32,728 bases of DNA, from contig DUSC01000165.1 of NCBI GenBank assembly GCA_012842935.1, positions 1 to 32,728 on the forward strand. Direction: 5' to 3'. The notes beneath the pieces are model-generated. The model ran no database searches, was not told the origin of the DNA, and saw nothing but the letters and a program-made list of their open reading frames with translations. This DNA is from Hyphomicrobiales bacterium. Lineage in GTDB: Bacteria; Pseudomonadota; Alphaproteobacteria; Rhizobiales; Rhizobiaceae. A program made the translations under genes and the position numbers. How positions within the stretch are numbered: position 1 is the first letter of the stretch; each line of letters starts with the position of its first letter. Below are positions 1 through 6,958 of this stretch, in pieces.

Positions 1-120
1 AAGCACGAGGAAGCGGACGGGAAGCGAGCGGGCGGCGGCGCGTTCGGCGAGCAGCGCAAGCGCGAGCAGCGTCCGGGCGATGCCCGGAAACGTCCCCCTG
101 TCCTGCAACCCACCCGCCAT
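1..120 (-). CDS. N-terminal fragment of an unknown protein
   Basis: An open frame runs off the left edge of the window. It starts at an ATG (120-118) with a GGAGG ribosome binding site just upstream on the minus strand. The 40 visible residues begin MAGGLQDRGTFPGIARTLLA and continue with an alanine/leucine-rich amphipathic stretch (LLAERAAARSLP). I do not recognise the family and nothing visible indicates a function. The good ribosome binding site is the main reason to believe it; the fragment is too short for a firm call. Confidence 0.4.
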   Translation of the reverse strand, partial: MAGGLQDRGTFPGIARTLLALALLAERAAARSLPVRFLVL

Positions 121-293
121 CACCGGGCCTCCGTTGACCGCGGCGATTCTACGCCGGTTGCGCGGGAGGGGGACAGGATCGCCGCCGGAGCTGGCCGGAA
201 ACCGCGCAAGCCGCTGATTTCGTTGAAGGGGACAGCGGGCGTCTATCCCCGCGTCGGCGAGACGGCCGGCCGGCGGCGCTTATCCTGCGCGTC

Positions 294-340
294 GTCATCC
301 TCGGGCGAGCGCAGCGAAGCGGAGCGCGGCCGGAGGATTC
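294..340. repeat. REP-like imperfect inverted repeat
   Basis: The sequence reads GTCATCCTCGGGCGAGCGC at the left and GCGCGGCCGGAGGATTC at the right, so the arms pair as an imperfect hairpin around a CAGCGAAGCGGA loop. This form, ATCCTCGGGC...GAGGAT flanking a GCGCAGCGAAGCG core, resembles the small dispersed palindromes common in rhizobial intergenic spacers. A second degenerate copy lies at 442-474. The family assignment is from memory of the motif style. Confidence 0.5.
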
Positions 341-441
341 TTGACGGAAGGGCCGGGATGTATGCGGCGGCGAAGAACGGGTGCCCTTCGCCCGCCGTCC
401 CGCGCGGCCGCGGCACACCATGGCGCCGCGCCGCGTCGCGG

Positions 442-474
442 GTCATCATTGCCGGGTCTTCGCCGCGGAATGAC
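442..474. repeat. second, degenerate REP-like palindrome
   Basis: GTCATCATTGCCGGGTC is followed by CTTCGCCGCGG and ends in AATGAC, so the outer GTCAT/ATGAC ends are inverted while the centre has decayed. Together with the element at 294-340 it fills part of the 121-542 spacer. I see no convincing gene there: the open frames are arginine-rich GC artefacts. Confidence 0.35.
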
Positions 475-542
475 GAAGGGCCGGAAACGGAGCCGCCCGC
501 GCCGGGAGGAAGGCGCGGGCGGTTCGGGATCGCGATCCGCGA

Positions 543-779
543 TCAGCGGCTGTAGTTGTCGTTGTCGAGCGGCGAGGCGGTCTGCGTGCCGGTGTCGAGC
601 GGGGCGACGTTGCGCGCCGAGGCCGTCGAGACGAAGCCCGTATCGCCGGCGAACGTCGTGCCGTTGTACTGGTTCAGCACGTCTGCCGAATAGTTGCCGT
701 GGAGCGCGGGAACGCCTTCCGCCAGTGCGGCGCCGGAGAGCGCGACCAGAGCGGCGGAAGCAATGAGAATGCGGTTCAT
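543..779 (-). CDS. small exported protein of unknown function
   Basis: A 78-residue protein with a clear Sec signal peptide: MNRILIASAALVALSGAALA followed by a small-residue cleavage site near residue 20. The mature part of about 58 residues is rich in Asn, Thr, Asp and Ser and has no cysteine (YSADVLNQYNG, DNDNYSR at the end). It is probably periplasmic or extracellular. An AAAGGGA ribosome binding site lies just before the ATG. Its composition is unlike the GC-shadow frames around it, which supports a real gene. Small exported proteins of this type are common orphans in rhizobial genomes; I cannot name a domain. It is transcribed away from the 6S RNA/fthC unit, and its leader contains the hairpin at 800-821. 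Confidence 0.7.
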   Translation of the reverse strand: MNRILIASAALVALSGAALAEGVPALHGNYSADVLNQYNGTTFAGDTGFVSTASARNVAPLDTGTQTASPLDNDNYSR

Positions 780-799
780 GGATAGTCCCTTTCAGTTCC

Positions 800-827
800 G
801 GACCGTGCTTGGCACCGGTCCCTTTTT
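800..827 (+). terminator. hairpin plus T-run, terminator-like on the plus strand
   Basis: GGACC+GTGC pairs with GCAC+GGTCC around a TTG loop, with one bulged C, and a CTTTTT run follows on the plus strand. Read on the plus strand it looks like an intrinsic terminator insulating the 6S RNA gene from upstream transcription. Read on the minus strand it is a hairpin in the leader of the small exported protein. No plus-strand gene obviously ends here. Confidence 0.45.
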
Positions 828-849
828 CTAGCCGGCGCCTGATTGCGAG

Positions 850-1019
850 CCGGTAGCCTCGAGGTAGGCAGCCGGGCATCGCCGTTCAAAACAACAGAAC
901 AGGAGAAAGATGTGACGTGCGGATCGCGCTCTCGTGATGGCGCGGACCTTGAAAACGGCGACGGCATCCGGCCATGCGCGTGTCGGGCGCGGGCGGGCGG
1001 CGCGATTCCGGGCTCCCAT
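850..1019 (+). ncRNA. ssrS: probable 6S RNA
   Basis: 6S RNA binds the housekeeping RNA polymerase holoenzyme by mimicking an open promoter. The evidence is position and structure. It lies directly upstream of fthC, the classic 6S neighbour in proteobacteria. It contains ACCTTGAAAACGGCGACGGC (946-965), which resembles the conserved 3' side of the E. coli 6S bubble (CCTTAAAACTGCGACGAC, from memory). CGCCGTT (880-886) can pair with AACGGCG (954-960), closing an arm that ends in GCGCTCTCGTGATGGCGC. GGTAGCC (852-858) can pair with GGCTCCC (1011-1017), giving an outer closing stem. Total length is near 170 nt, reasonable for an alphaproteobacterial 6S. The ends are estimates. Confidence 0.65.
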
Positions 1020-1087
1020 CCGCTTGCGTCATGAAAATGTCGCCGCGGCAATTCCGCAGCGCCGCCATCTCCGCTATCGCTGGCGCC

Positions 1088-1687
1088 ATGGACGACAGGA
1101 ACGCGACGTTTCTCCTCGACAAGAAGGCGCTGCGCCGCGCGGCGCTGGCGCGGCGCGACGCGCTCGATCCGCAGTGGCGCATCGAGGCTTCGCTCGCCAT
1201 GGCCGAGACGGTGCGGCGAACGATTGCCGTCGAACCCGGCACGGTCGTCTCCGGTTTCTGGCCGATCCGCTCGGAGGTCGACGTCCGTCCGGCGATGTTC
1301 GCGCTGATGGAAGCGGGGGCCAGGCTGGCGCTGCCGGCGATCGTCGACAGGGAAACGATCGTCTTCCGCGAGCTCATCCGCGGCGCGCCGCTCGTCGACA
1401 TGGGCTTCGGCACCGCCGGACCGGGCGAGGAGGCCGCCGTGCTCGATCCCGACGTGATGCTGGTCCCGCTGGCGGGGTTCGACCGCCGCGGTCATCGCAT
1501 CGGCTACGGCGCCGGCTTCTACGACCGCGCGATCGCGCGGCTCGCCGAGCGCGGGCTTACCCCCCGCCTCGTTGGCATCGCCTTCGACTGCCAGGAGGTC
1601 GAACGGGTTCCGGACGAGGCGCACGACGTGGTCATTCCCGAGATCATCACCGAAAGCGGGTTGCGCCGGTTCGCTCCCGCTGGATAG
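1088..1687 (+). CDS. fthC: 5-formyltetrahydrofolate cyclo-ligase
   Basis: This enzyme converts 5-formyl-THF to 5,10-methenyl-THF with ATP in the cytoplasm, returning stored folate to one-carbon metabolism. The 199-residue product has the family's N-terminal basic helix (DKKALRRAALARRDAL), the central GFWPIRSEVD segment and the signature GHRIGYGAGFYDR near residue 140. The length is normal. The frame stays open upstream to ATGs at 974 and 1031, but those run into the presumed 6S RNA, and the homologous N-terminus begins a few residues after 1088. No strong ribosome binding site is visible at any of them, so the start is uncertain. The ssrS-fthC pairing is a conserved arrangement. A metallophosphoesterase follows 61 bases downstream, probably co-transcribed. 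Confidence 0.92.
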   Translation: MDDRNATFLLDKKALRRAALARRDALDPQWRIEASLAMAETVRRTIAVEPGTVVSGFWPIRSEVDVRPAMFALMEAGARLALPAIVDRETIVFRELIRGAPLVDMGFGTAGPGEEAAVLDPDVMLVPLAGFDRRGHRIGYGAGFYDRAIARLAERGLTPRLVGIAFDCQEVERVPDEAHDVVIPEIITESGLRRFAPAG

Positions 1688-1748
1688 AAGGGTTTCCTGC
1701 CTTCACCACACGCGGCCGGCATGGCCGTGGTCCCCGGGACATTCCTCG

Positions 1749-2573
1749 ATGCGGCTCCTCTTCCTCGGCGACATGGTCGGAAAAACCGGACGCACGGCCG
1801 TCTGGGAGAAGCTTCCCGAACTGATCGACGGTTTCCGGCTCGACTTCGTCATCGTCAACGGCGAGAACGCCGCCGGCGGCTTCGGCATCACCGAGGAGAT
1901 CTTCCGCGAGACGATCAACGCCGGCGCCGACGTGGTGACCACCGGCAACCATGTCTGGGACCAGCGCGAGGCGCTGACGTTCGCGCCGCGCGAGGAACGC
2001 TTCCTTCGCCCGGCGAACTTCCCGAAGGGAACGCCCGGCCGCGGGTCCGGCGTCTATCTGGCGCGAAACGGCGCGCGCGTGCTCGTCGCCAACATCATGG
2101 GCCGCGTCTTCATGCATCCCGAGCTCGACGACCCGTTTCAGGCAGGCGAGCGCGAACTCGCGGCCTGCCCGCTCGGCGAGCAGGCCGACGCCGTCGTCGT
2201 CGATTTCCACGCCGAGGCGACCAGCGAGAAGATGTGCTTCGCCCATTTCGTCGACGGCCGCGCCAGCCTCGTCGTCGGAACCCATACCCACCAGCCGACC
2301 GCCGACCACCAGATCCTCAACGGCGGCACGGCCTACATTTCCGACGCCGGCATGTGCGGCGACTACGACAGTTCGCTCGGCATGGACAAGGAGGAACCGC
2401 TCAACCGGTTCCTGTCGAAGGTGCCGAAGGGCCGCTTCGAGGCGGCGAGCGGCCCGGCGACGCTGTGCGGCGTCGGCGTCGACATTTCCGACCGGACCGG
2501 CCTCGCCGAGCGCGTCGCACCATTGCGCCTCGGGCCGCGGCTGGAAGAGACGGTGCCCTACTTCTGGCGGTGA
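1749..2573 (+). CDS. TIGR00282/YmdB-family metallophosphoesterase
   Basis: A 274-residue cytoplasmic protein matching the YmdB-like metallophosphoesterase family. Metal-binding motifs are in order: LFLGDMVGKTGR at the N-terminus, VNGENAAGGFGIT, TTGNHVWD (the GNH box), VDFHAEATSEK and VGTHTHQPTAD. In Bacillus, YmdB hydrolyses 2',3'-cyclic nucleotides and influences motility/biofilm choice; in alphaproteobacteria the role is not settled. The ATG at 1749 begins exactly at the conserved beta strand; longer versions of the frame add only arginine-rich sequence. It follows fthC and precedes a terC-like gene on the same strand. Confidence 0.9.
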   Translation: MRLLFLGDMVGKTGRTAVWEKLPELIDGFRLDFVIVNGENAAGGFGITEEIFRETINAGADVVTTGNHVWDQREALTFAPREERFLRPANFPKGTPGRGSGVYLARNGARVLVANIMGRVFMHPELDDPFQAGERELAACPLGEQADAVVVDFHAEATSEKMCFAHFVDGRASLVVGTHTHQPTADHQILNGGTAYISDAGMCGDYDSSLGMDKEEPLNRFLSKVPKGRFEAASGPATLCGVGVDISDRTGLAERVAPLRLGPRLEETVPYFWR

Positions 2574-2640
2574 GATTGACGCCGGCTCATACGAATCCTA
2601 ACTCTTGTCGGCGCCGAGTCCCTCCCCGGAAAGTGTTCCC

Positions 2641-3414
2641 ATGGCCGTGATCGACTTCCTCGCGCCGCACTTCGTGTGGCTGAACGACCCGACCGCCTGG
2701 ATCGCGCTGCTGACGCTCGTCGTGCTCGAGATCGTGCTCGGCATCGACAACCTGATCTTCATCTCGATCCTGACCAACAAGCTGCCGCCCGAGCAGCAGG
2801 TGCCGGCGCGGCGGCTGGGCATCGGCGCCGCACTGATCATGCGGCTGGTGCTTCTGGCCACCATCTCCTTCATCGTGCAGCTGACGACGCCGCTGTTCAC
2901 GCTGTTCGACCACGGCTTCTCGTGGCGCGACCTGATCCTGATCGCCGGCGGCCTGTTCCTGGTATGGAAGGCGACGAAGGAAATCCATCACTCGGTCGAT
3001 CCGGAGGCGCCGAAGGACGAGATGCTGGGCAGGACGCTGCAGCTGACGCTCGGGGGCGCCGTCGTCCAGATCCTGCTGCTCGACCTGGTGTTCTCGATCG
3101 ATTCCATCATCACCGCGGTCGGCATGACCGACGAGATCGCCATCATGTACATCGCCGTCATCGTGGCGGTGTCGGTGATGCTGATGGCGGCCACGCCTCT
3201 CGCCAACTTCATCGGCAAGAATCCGACCATCGTCATGCTGGCGCTGGGCTTCCTCCTGATGATCGGCATGACGCTCATCGCCGACGGCATGGGCTTCCAC
3301 GTGCCGAAGGGCTACATCTACACGGCGATGGGCTTCTCGGCGCTGGTGGAGGGGCTCAACATGCTGGCGAGGCGCAACCGGGCGCGGACGAAGGAAACCG
3401 ACCCGAGCATCTGA
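2641..3414 (+). CDS. TerC-family integral membrane protein
   Basis: A 257-residue membrane protein with about seven hydrophobic segments and the TerC signature [16 protein letters not shown] near residues 28-43, including the conserved membrane Asp-Asn. A related second half repeats the pattern ([17 protein letters not shown]). TerC proteins are implicated in metal export, chiefly manganese, often loading secreted metalloenzymes; the older link is tellurium resistance. The chosen ATG at 2641 follows a GGAAAG-like ribosome binding site; an in-frame TTG at 2605 would add 12 polar residues. No tellurite operon partners are nearby, which favours a housekeeping metal role. Confidence 0.9.
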   Translation: MAVIDFLAPHFVWLNDPTAWIALLTLVVLEIVLGIDNLIFISILTNKLPPEQQVPARRLGIGAALIMRLVLLATISFIVQLTTPLFTLFDHGFSWRDLILIAGGLFLVWKATKEIHHSVDPEAPKDEMLGRTLQLTLGGAVVQILLLDLVFSIDSIITAVGMTDEIAIMYIAVIVAVSVMLMAATPLANFIGKNPTIVMLALGFLLMIGMTLIADGMGFHVPKGYIYTAMGFSALVEGLNMLARRNRARTKETDPSI

Positions 3415-3439
3415 GACGACGCGGTGACCGCGCCGCGCC

Positions 3440-4246
3440 TCAGACACCGTCGAGGACGACGACGGTCGGCCGCGACGGCAGGGTGCGCAGCGAAACCGCC
3501 AACGAACGGCTGCCGCGGAAGTCGACGGCGTAGGCCTCGCCCATGGCGCCTGTGAACTCGGAAATCGGCGTGGCGTGGCGGTGCATCGGCAGCACGATCG
3601 AGGAATGGAGCCGCCGGGTGATCTCCCGCATCCCTTGCAGGGACATCGTCATGCCGCCGTCGATCGGCACCATGACGATGTCGAGCCGGCCGATGGCCGC
3701 ATAGTGGGCGTCCTCCAGCCCGTGGTGCAGGTGGCCGAGATGGCCGATGCACAGGCCGGCCACCTCGAAGACGAAGATCGAGTTGCCGTCCTTCTCCATC
3801 ATGTCGAAGCGGCGGATGTCGGTCGGCACGTTGCGGATGTAGACGTCGTCGACGACCAGCGCGTGGCGCGCCGGCCCGCCGTCCGGGTTCCAGCCGCGCA
3901 GCACGTATTCGATGCCGGGATCGGGCCGGTCGGTGAAATGCGTGCCGTGGGCCTTGTTCATGGTCACGACCCTGGGCAGCGGGGTGTGGCCGTAGACGCC
4001 CGAATAGTCGGTGGCGATGCGCACGCCTGCGGGCGTCTCGATGACGTAGGTCGAATGGCCGGCATAGGCGATGGTGACGTCGCCGTCGGCCCGGGCGGCC
4101 TGCGGCCCGAAACCCGCGTAGACGACGTTGGGCAGCGATTGCGCCACGGCGACGCAGGAGGAAGGGATCGGATCCTCCGGCTGCTGCGCGAGGGCCGATC
4201 CGGCGAATGACACGAAGATCGAAGCGAGGAATGCCAGGGTGCGCAT
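3440..4246 (-). CDS. exported metallo-beta-lactamase-fold protein (UlaG-like)
   Basis: A 268-residue protein with a Sec signal peptide (MRTLAFLASIFVSFAGSALA, cleavage near residue 20) and a UlaG/L-ascorbate-lactonase-like MBL fold. Visible elements are IAYAGHSTYVIET (residues 59-71), CIGHLGHLHHGL (167-178), VPIDGG (194-199) and LPMHRH (219-224). The first metal motif, normally THxHxDH, is replaced around residues 94-106 by TMNKAHGTHFTD, so canonical metal coordination is not obvious. A periplasmic location is inferred from the signal peptide. The substrate is unknown. It is convergent with the TerC gene, and no partner gene indicates a pathway. Confidence 0.8.
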   Translation of the reverse strand: MRTLAFLASIFVSFAGSALAQQPEDPIPSSCVAVAQSLPNVVYAGFGPQAARADGDVTIAYAGHSTYVIETPAGVRIATDYSGVYGHTPLPRVVTMNKAHGTHFTDRPDPGIEYVLRGWNPDGGPARHALVVDDVYIRNVPTDIRRFDMMEKDGNSIFVFEVAGLCIGHLGHLHHGLEDAHYAAIGRLDIVMVPIDGGMTMSLQGMREITRRLHSSIVLPMHRHATPISEFTGAMGEAYAVDFRGSRSLAVSLRTLPSRPTVVVLDGV

Positions 4247-4373
4247 CGGAGACTCCCGGTTCGTGTGACGGGAGCGAGTATCGCCGCCGCGACGCCCGCC
4301 GCGTCATCACGATCGCGCGAGAGGCCTGCTGCGCGAGAGGCGCGCCGGTCGAGGGGCGCCGCGAGGCGACGGA

Positions 4374-4829
4374 TCAGCGCACCGCCTTCGTGTCGCCGAC
4401 GAGGTATCGGCCGAGCGTGTCGAGCAGGGCGCTCCAGCCGTGTTCACGCCCCTCGGCACCGTCGCTGGGCGGAATGACGCACATCTGCTCGACATAGGTC
4501 AGCTTCGTGCCGCCGCCGTGGTCGGCGAAGACGACGGTCGCCAGCGAGACCGTGTGGATGCGTCCGTCGAGGGCCATCGAATAGGCGAAGACGATCCGCT
4601 GCCTGTCCTTGATCTCGAAATAGCGCGTCTCGTTGGTGTGCGTGCCGATCGGCGAGACGAAGGTGTTGCGCTCGTTGCCGCCGGGGCGGAAATCGACGTC
4701 GGTGAGGCCTTCTCCGAACCAGGCCTTCTTCTTCTCCGGGATCGACCAGGCCGCCCAGACATGGTCCAGGCAGTTGGGAAAGATTCGTTCGATCGTGAAC
4801 TGCCTGTGTTCCTGCAAGGGATGTGTCAC
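4374..4829 (-). CDS. SRPBCC/AHSA1-family protein
   Basis: A 151-residue protein with the START-like/AHSA1 pattern: an N-terminal strand leading into FPNCLDHVWAAWSIPEKKKAWF, then VDFRPGG, YFEIKDRQRIVFAYSM, and a C-terminal helix GWSALLDTLGRYL. Such proteins bind hydrophobic ligands or act as chaperone cofactors; the ligand here is unknown. The start is a GTG one base after the stop of the upstream ArsR gene, so the two are translationally coupled. ArsR-SRPBCC pairs are a frequent bacterial arrangement in which the regulator controls its partner. Confidence 0.88.
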   Translation of the reverse strand: MTHPLQEHRQFTIERIFPNCLDHVWAAWSIPEKKKAWFGEGLTDVDFRPGGNERNTFVSPIGTHTNETRYFEIKDRQRIVFAYSMALDGRIHTVSLATVVFADHGGGTKLTYVEQMCVIPPSDGAEGREHGWSALLDTLGRYLVGDTKAVR

Positions 4830-4830
4830 G

Positions 4831-5157
4831 TCATTGCTCCTGCTCGAGGAAGGCGCCGAGCCGGTCGAGGCGCTGCTCGGTCCGGGCGCGGTGGCTCAGT
4901 ACCCATCGTTCGACCCACGCCAGCGCATCCGGCACGAGGCCGACCGTCCTGACCCGCCCCGATTTCCGCGAGACGACGAGACCCGCCTCCTCGAGGACCC
5001 GCAAGTGCTTCAGGAAGGACGGCGGCGCCATGGAGAAGGGCTGCGAAAGCTCGCTGACCGAGGCGGGGCCGTCGAGGAGCCGCTCCACGACCGCCAGCCG
5101 CGTCGGATCCGACAAGGCGGCGAAGATCCGCGGCAGGTGCGTTTCATAGGTAGCCAT
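4831..5157 (-). CDS. ArsR-family winged-helix repressor
   Basis: A 108-residue winged-helix regulator starting MATYETHLPRIFAALSDPTR, followed by the recognition region VSELSQPFSMAPPSFLKHLRVLEEAGLV and the wing SRKSGRVRTVGL. There is no cysteine metal site, so it is likely not a classical metal sensor. The frame extends 12 codons upstream, but ATG at 5157 matches the family start. Its stop nearly touches the GTG of the SRPBCC gene. It probably represses this two-gene operon and senses a ligand not visible from sequence. The sequence around the start, ATAGGTAGCCATATGGCTA, includes the palindrome TAGCCATATGGCTA (5151-5164), a plausible autoregulatory operator. Confidence 0.9.
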   Translation of the reverse strand: MATYETHLPRIFAALSDPTRLAVVERLLDGPASVSELSQPFSMAPPSFLKHLRVLEEAGLVVSRKSGRVRTVGLVPDALAWVERWVLSHRARTEQRLDRLGAFLEQEQ

Positions 5158-5164
5158 ATGGCTA
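5151..5164. promoter_or_regulatory. palindromic operator candidate at the ArsR start
   Basis: TAGCCATATGGCTA is a perfect 14-base palindrome overlapping the ArsR start codon. ArsR-family repressors commonly bind imperfect palindromes around their own promoter, so this is a natural autoregulation site. That it is the operator is inference. Confidence 0.45.
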
Positions 5165-5363
5165 ACTCTAGCCGGACCGGGCGTGCCGGTCAAGACAGTT
5201 AGCCGAACGGATATGTGTCGAGGTGGGGCCGGCCGGTCGAGGAGGCGCGTGCGGGACCCGGCCGGATGCCATGGAGGGCACCGCGCCGCCTAGACCTTTG
5301 CCGGCAATTTCACTATAAGGCCGCGCATTCAACGACATCGCGGACGTCCGCAACAGGGGTGCC

Positions 5364-6113
5364 ATGGCCGGCCATTCACAGTTCAAGAACATCATGCACC
5401 GCAAGGGCCGTCAGGACGCGGCCAAGTCGAAGATGTTCTCCAAGCTCGCACGCGAGATCACGGTTGCCGCCAAGTTGGGTGTGCCCGACCCGGACATGAA
5501 TCCGCGCCTGCGTCTGGCCGTGCAGGCGGCCAAGGCGCAGTCCATGCCGAAGGACAACATCCAGCGCGCCATCAACAAGGCGTCGGGCGGCGAGGCCGAG
5601 CACTACGACGAGGTGCGCTACGAGGGCTACGGCCCGGGTGGCGTCGCGCTGATCGTCGAGGCGCTGACCGACAACCGCAACCGGACCGCCTCCAACGTGC
5701 GCGCCTGCTTCACCAAGGCCGGCGGGGCGCTGGGCGAGACCGGCTCGGTGTCGTTCATGTGGAACCGCGTCGGCGAGATCTTCTATCCCGCCGGCGCCGG
5801 CGACGCCGACAAGGTCATGGAAGCGGCGATCGAGGCGGGCGCCGAGGACGTGGTCTCCGACGAGAACGGCCACACGATTACCTGCGCGTTCGAATCGATC
5901 GGCGAGGTGTCGAAGGCGCTGGAAGCCGCGCTCGGCGAGGCCGAGAGCGTCAAGATCATCTGGCAGCCGCAGAACACCGTGCCGGTCGACGAGGAGCGGG
6001 CGCAATCGCTGATGAAGCTCGTCGCCAACCTCGAGGACGACGACGACGTGCAGAACGTCTACGCGAATTTCGAGATCGACGAGGCGACGCTCGCCAAGCT
6101 CAGCGCGGCGTGA
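5364..6113 (+). CDS. yebC: YebC/PmpR-family protein
   Basis: A full-length 249-residue YebC/PmpR/TACO1 protein: start [19 protein letters not shown], then [46 protein letters not shown] and [18 protein letters not shown]. Members were described as DNA-binding regulators; recent work ties several to relief of ribosome stalling. The ribosome binding site region ACAGGGG precedes the ATG. Its stop codon overlaps the GTG of the next gene. In many proteobacteria yebC sits next to ruvCAB; here the ruv genes are about 15 kb away. Confidence 0.96.
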   Translation: MAGHSQFKNIMHRKGRQDAAKSKMFSKLAREITVAAKLGVPDPDMNPRLRLAVQAAKAQSMPKDNIQRAINKASGGEAEHYDEVRYEGYGPGGVALIVEALTDNRNRTASNVRACFTKAGGALGETGSVSFMWNRVGEIFYPAGAGDADKVMEAAIEAGAEDVVSDENGHTITCAFESIGEVSKALEAALGEAESVKIIWQPQNTVPVDEERAQSLMKLVANLEDDDDVQNVYANFEIDEATLAKLSAA

Positions 6114-6442
6114 CCTCCGTGAGCGCGGCCGTGGCGAAGCCCGACGTCCGCATCACCTACTGCACGCAGTGCAACTGGATGCTGCGCGCCGCATGGATGG
6201 CGCAGGGGCTGCTGTCGACCTTCGGCGCCGACCTCGGTTCGGTCACGCTCGTGCCCGGCACAGGCGGGGTCTTCGAGATCGCGGTCGACGGCGAGACGGT
6301 CTGGGAGCGCAAGCGCGACGGCGGCTTTCCCGAGGCGAAGGTGCTGAAGCAGCGCGTGCGCGACCTGGCGTGGCCGGAACGTGACCTCGGGCACGCGGAC
6401 CGGCCGGGCGGACCGGTGTCCGCCAGAGATCCGTCGTCCTGA
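6110..6442 (+). CDS. SelT/SelW/SelH (Rdx)-family thioredoxin-like protein
   Basis: A protein of about 110 residues with the Rdx-family core: [20 protein letters not shown] carrying the redox CxxC (Cys18 and Cys21 from the earliest start), then a [18 protein letters not shown] segment and the [14 protein letters not shown] helix. In this bacterial version cysteine replaces the selenocysteine of animal SelW. The function is a putative thiol oxidoreductase; the partner is unknown. GTG codons at 6110, 6119 and 6131 are all possible starts; 6110 overlaps the yebC stop as GTGA, suggesting translational coupling. The C-terminal 20 residues are a poorly conserved Gly/Pro/Asp-rich tail. Confidence 0.88.
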   Translation: MTSVSAAVAKPDVRITYCTQCNWMLRAAWMAQGLLSTFGADLGSVTLVPGTGGVFEIAVDGETVWERKRDGGFPEAKVLKQRVRDLAWPERDLGHADRPGGPVSARDPSS

Positions 6443-6489
6443 CCGGCCGTGCAGGGCAGCGGGCCCGCCGTCGTCCGGTCGGGGAAAGC

Positions 6490-6513
6490 AAAAAGGCCCG
6501 CGCCTGGCGGGCC
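6490..6513 (-). terminator. Rho-independent terminator of rpmE
   Basis: On the minus strand GGCCCGC pairs with GCGGGCC around CAGGC-like loop bases, and the stem is followed by a TTTTTGC run. It lies 30 bases past the rpmE stop and faces the convergent SelW-like gene. Confidence 0.85.
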
Positions 6514-6543
6514 CTTGCGGCTACGGAACGAGATCCCGAAGGC

Positions 6544-6765
6544 TCAGATGCCGAGGTTGGCGAACTTGTTCTTGAACTTCGACAGGCGACCGCCGCGGTC
6601 GACCAGGGTCTGCTGGCCGCCGGTCCAGGCCGGGTGCGTGGTCGGGTCGATATCGAGGTTCAGCGTGTCGCCCTCCTTGCCCCAGGTCGAGCGGGTCAGG
6701 TACTCGGTGCCGTCGGTCATGACCACCTTGATGGTGTGGTAGTCGGGATGGATCTTGCTCTTCAT
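6544..6765 (-). CDS. rpmE: 50S ribosomal protein L31
   Basis: A 73-residue L31 of the large ribosomal subunit: [19 protein letters not shown] at the start, [11 protein letters not shown] in the middle and [13 protein letters not shown] at the end. It has no cysteines, so it is the zinc-independent (C-minus) form usual in alphaproteobacteria. The frame is open further upstream, but ATG at 6765 gives the conserved N-terminus. A clear terminator follows. It is divergent from the ABC exporter, with a shared upstream region of about 190 bases. Confidence 0.97.
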   Translation of the reverse strand: MKSKIHPDYHTIKVVMTDGTEYLTRSTWGKEGDTLNLDIDPTTHPAWTGGQQTLVDRGGRLSKFKNKFANLGI

Positions 6766-6958
6766 CGGTCTGGTCCTGGCGCTTCTCGCGGCGTCGCGCG
6801 GATCCGGTCCTGCGGCGACGCGCCTCTTTGAAAACCCGAAGCCGCAGCTATAGGAGAGCCACGGCTTCAAAAACGGTCGGCGAGCCTATACATCAGCCGG
6901 TACCGAAGCACAAGGCGGCGCGGCCGGCAAAATCCGGGCTCGGCGGAAGGATCAGGGC

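Noticed and set aside
295-879. Long minus-strand open frame across the small exported gene and the left spacer
   Set aside because: Arginine/proline-rich product with no domain, typical of reading a GC-rich region out of frame; the 78-residue exported protein explains the locus better.
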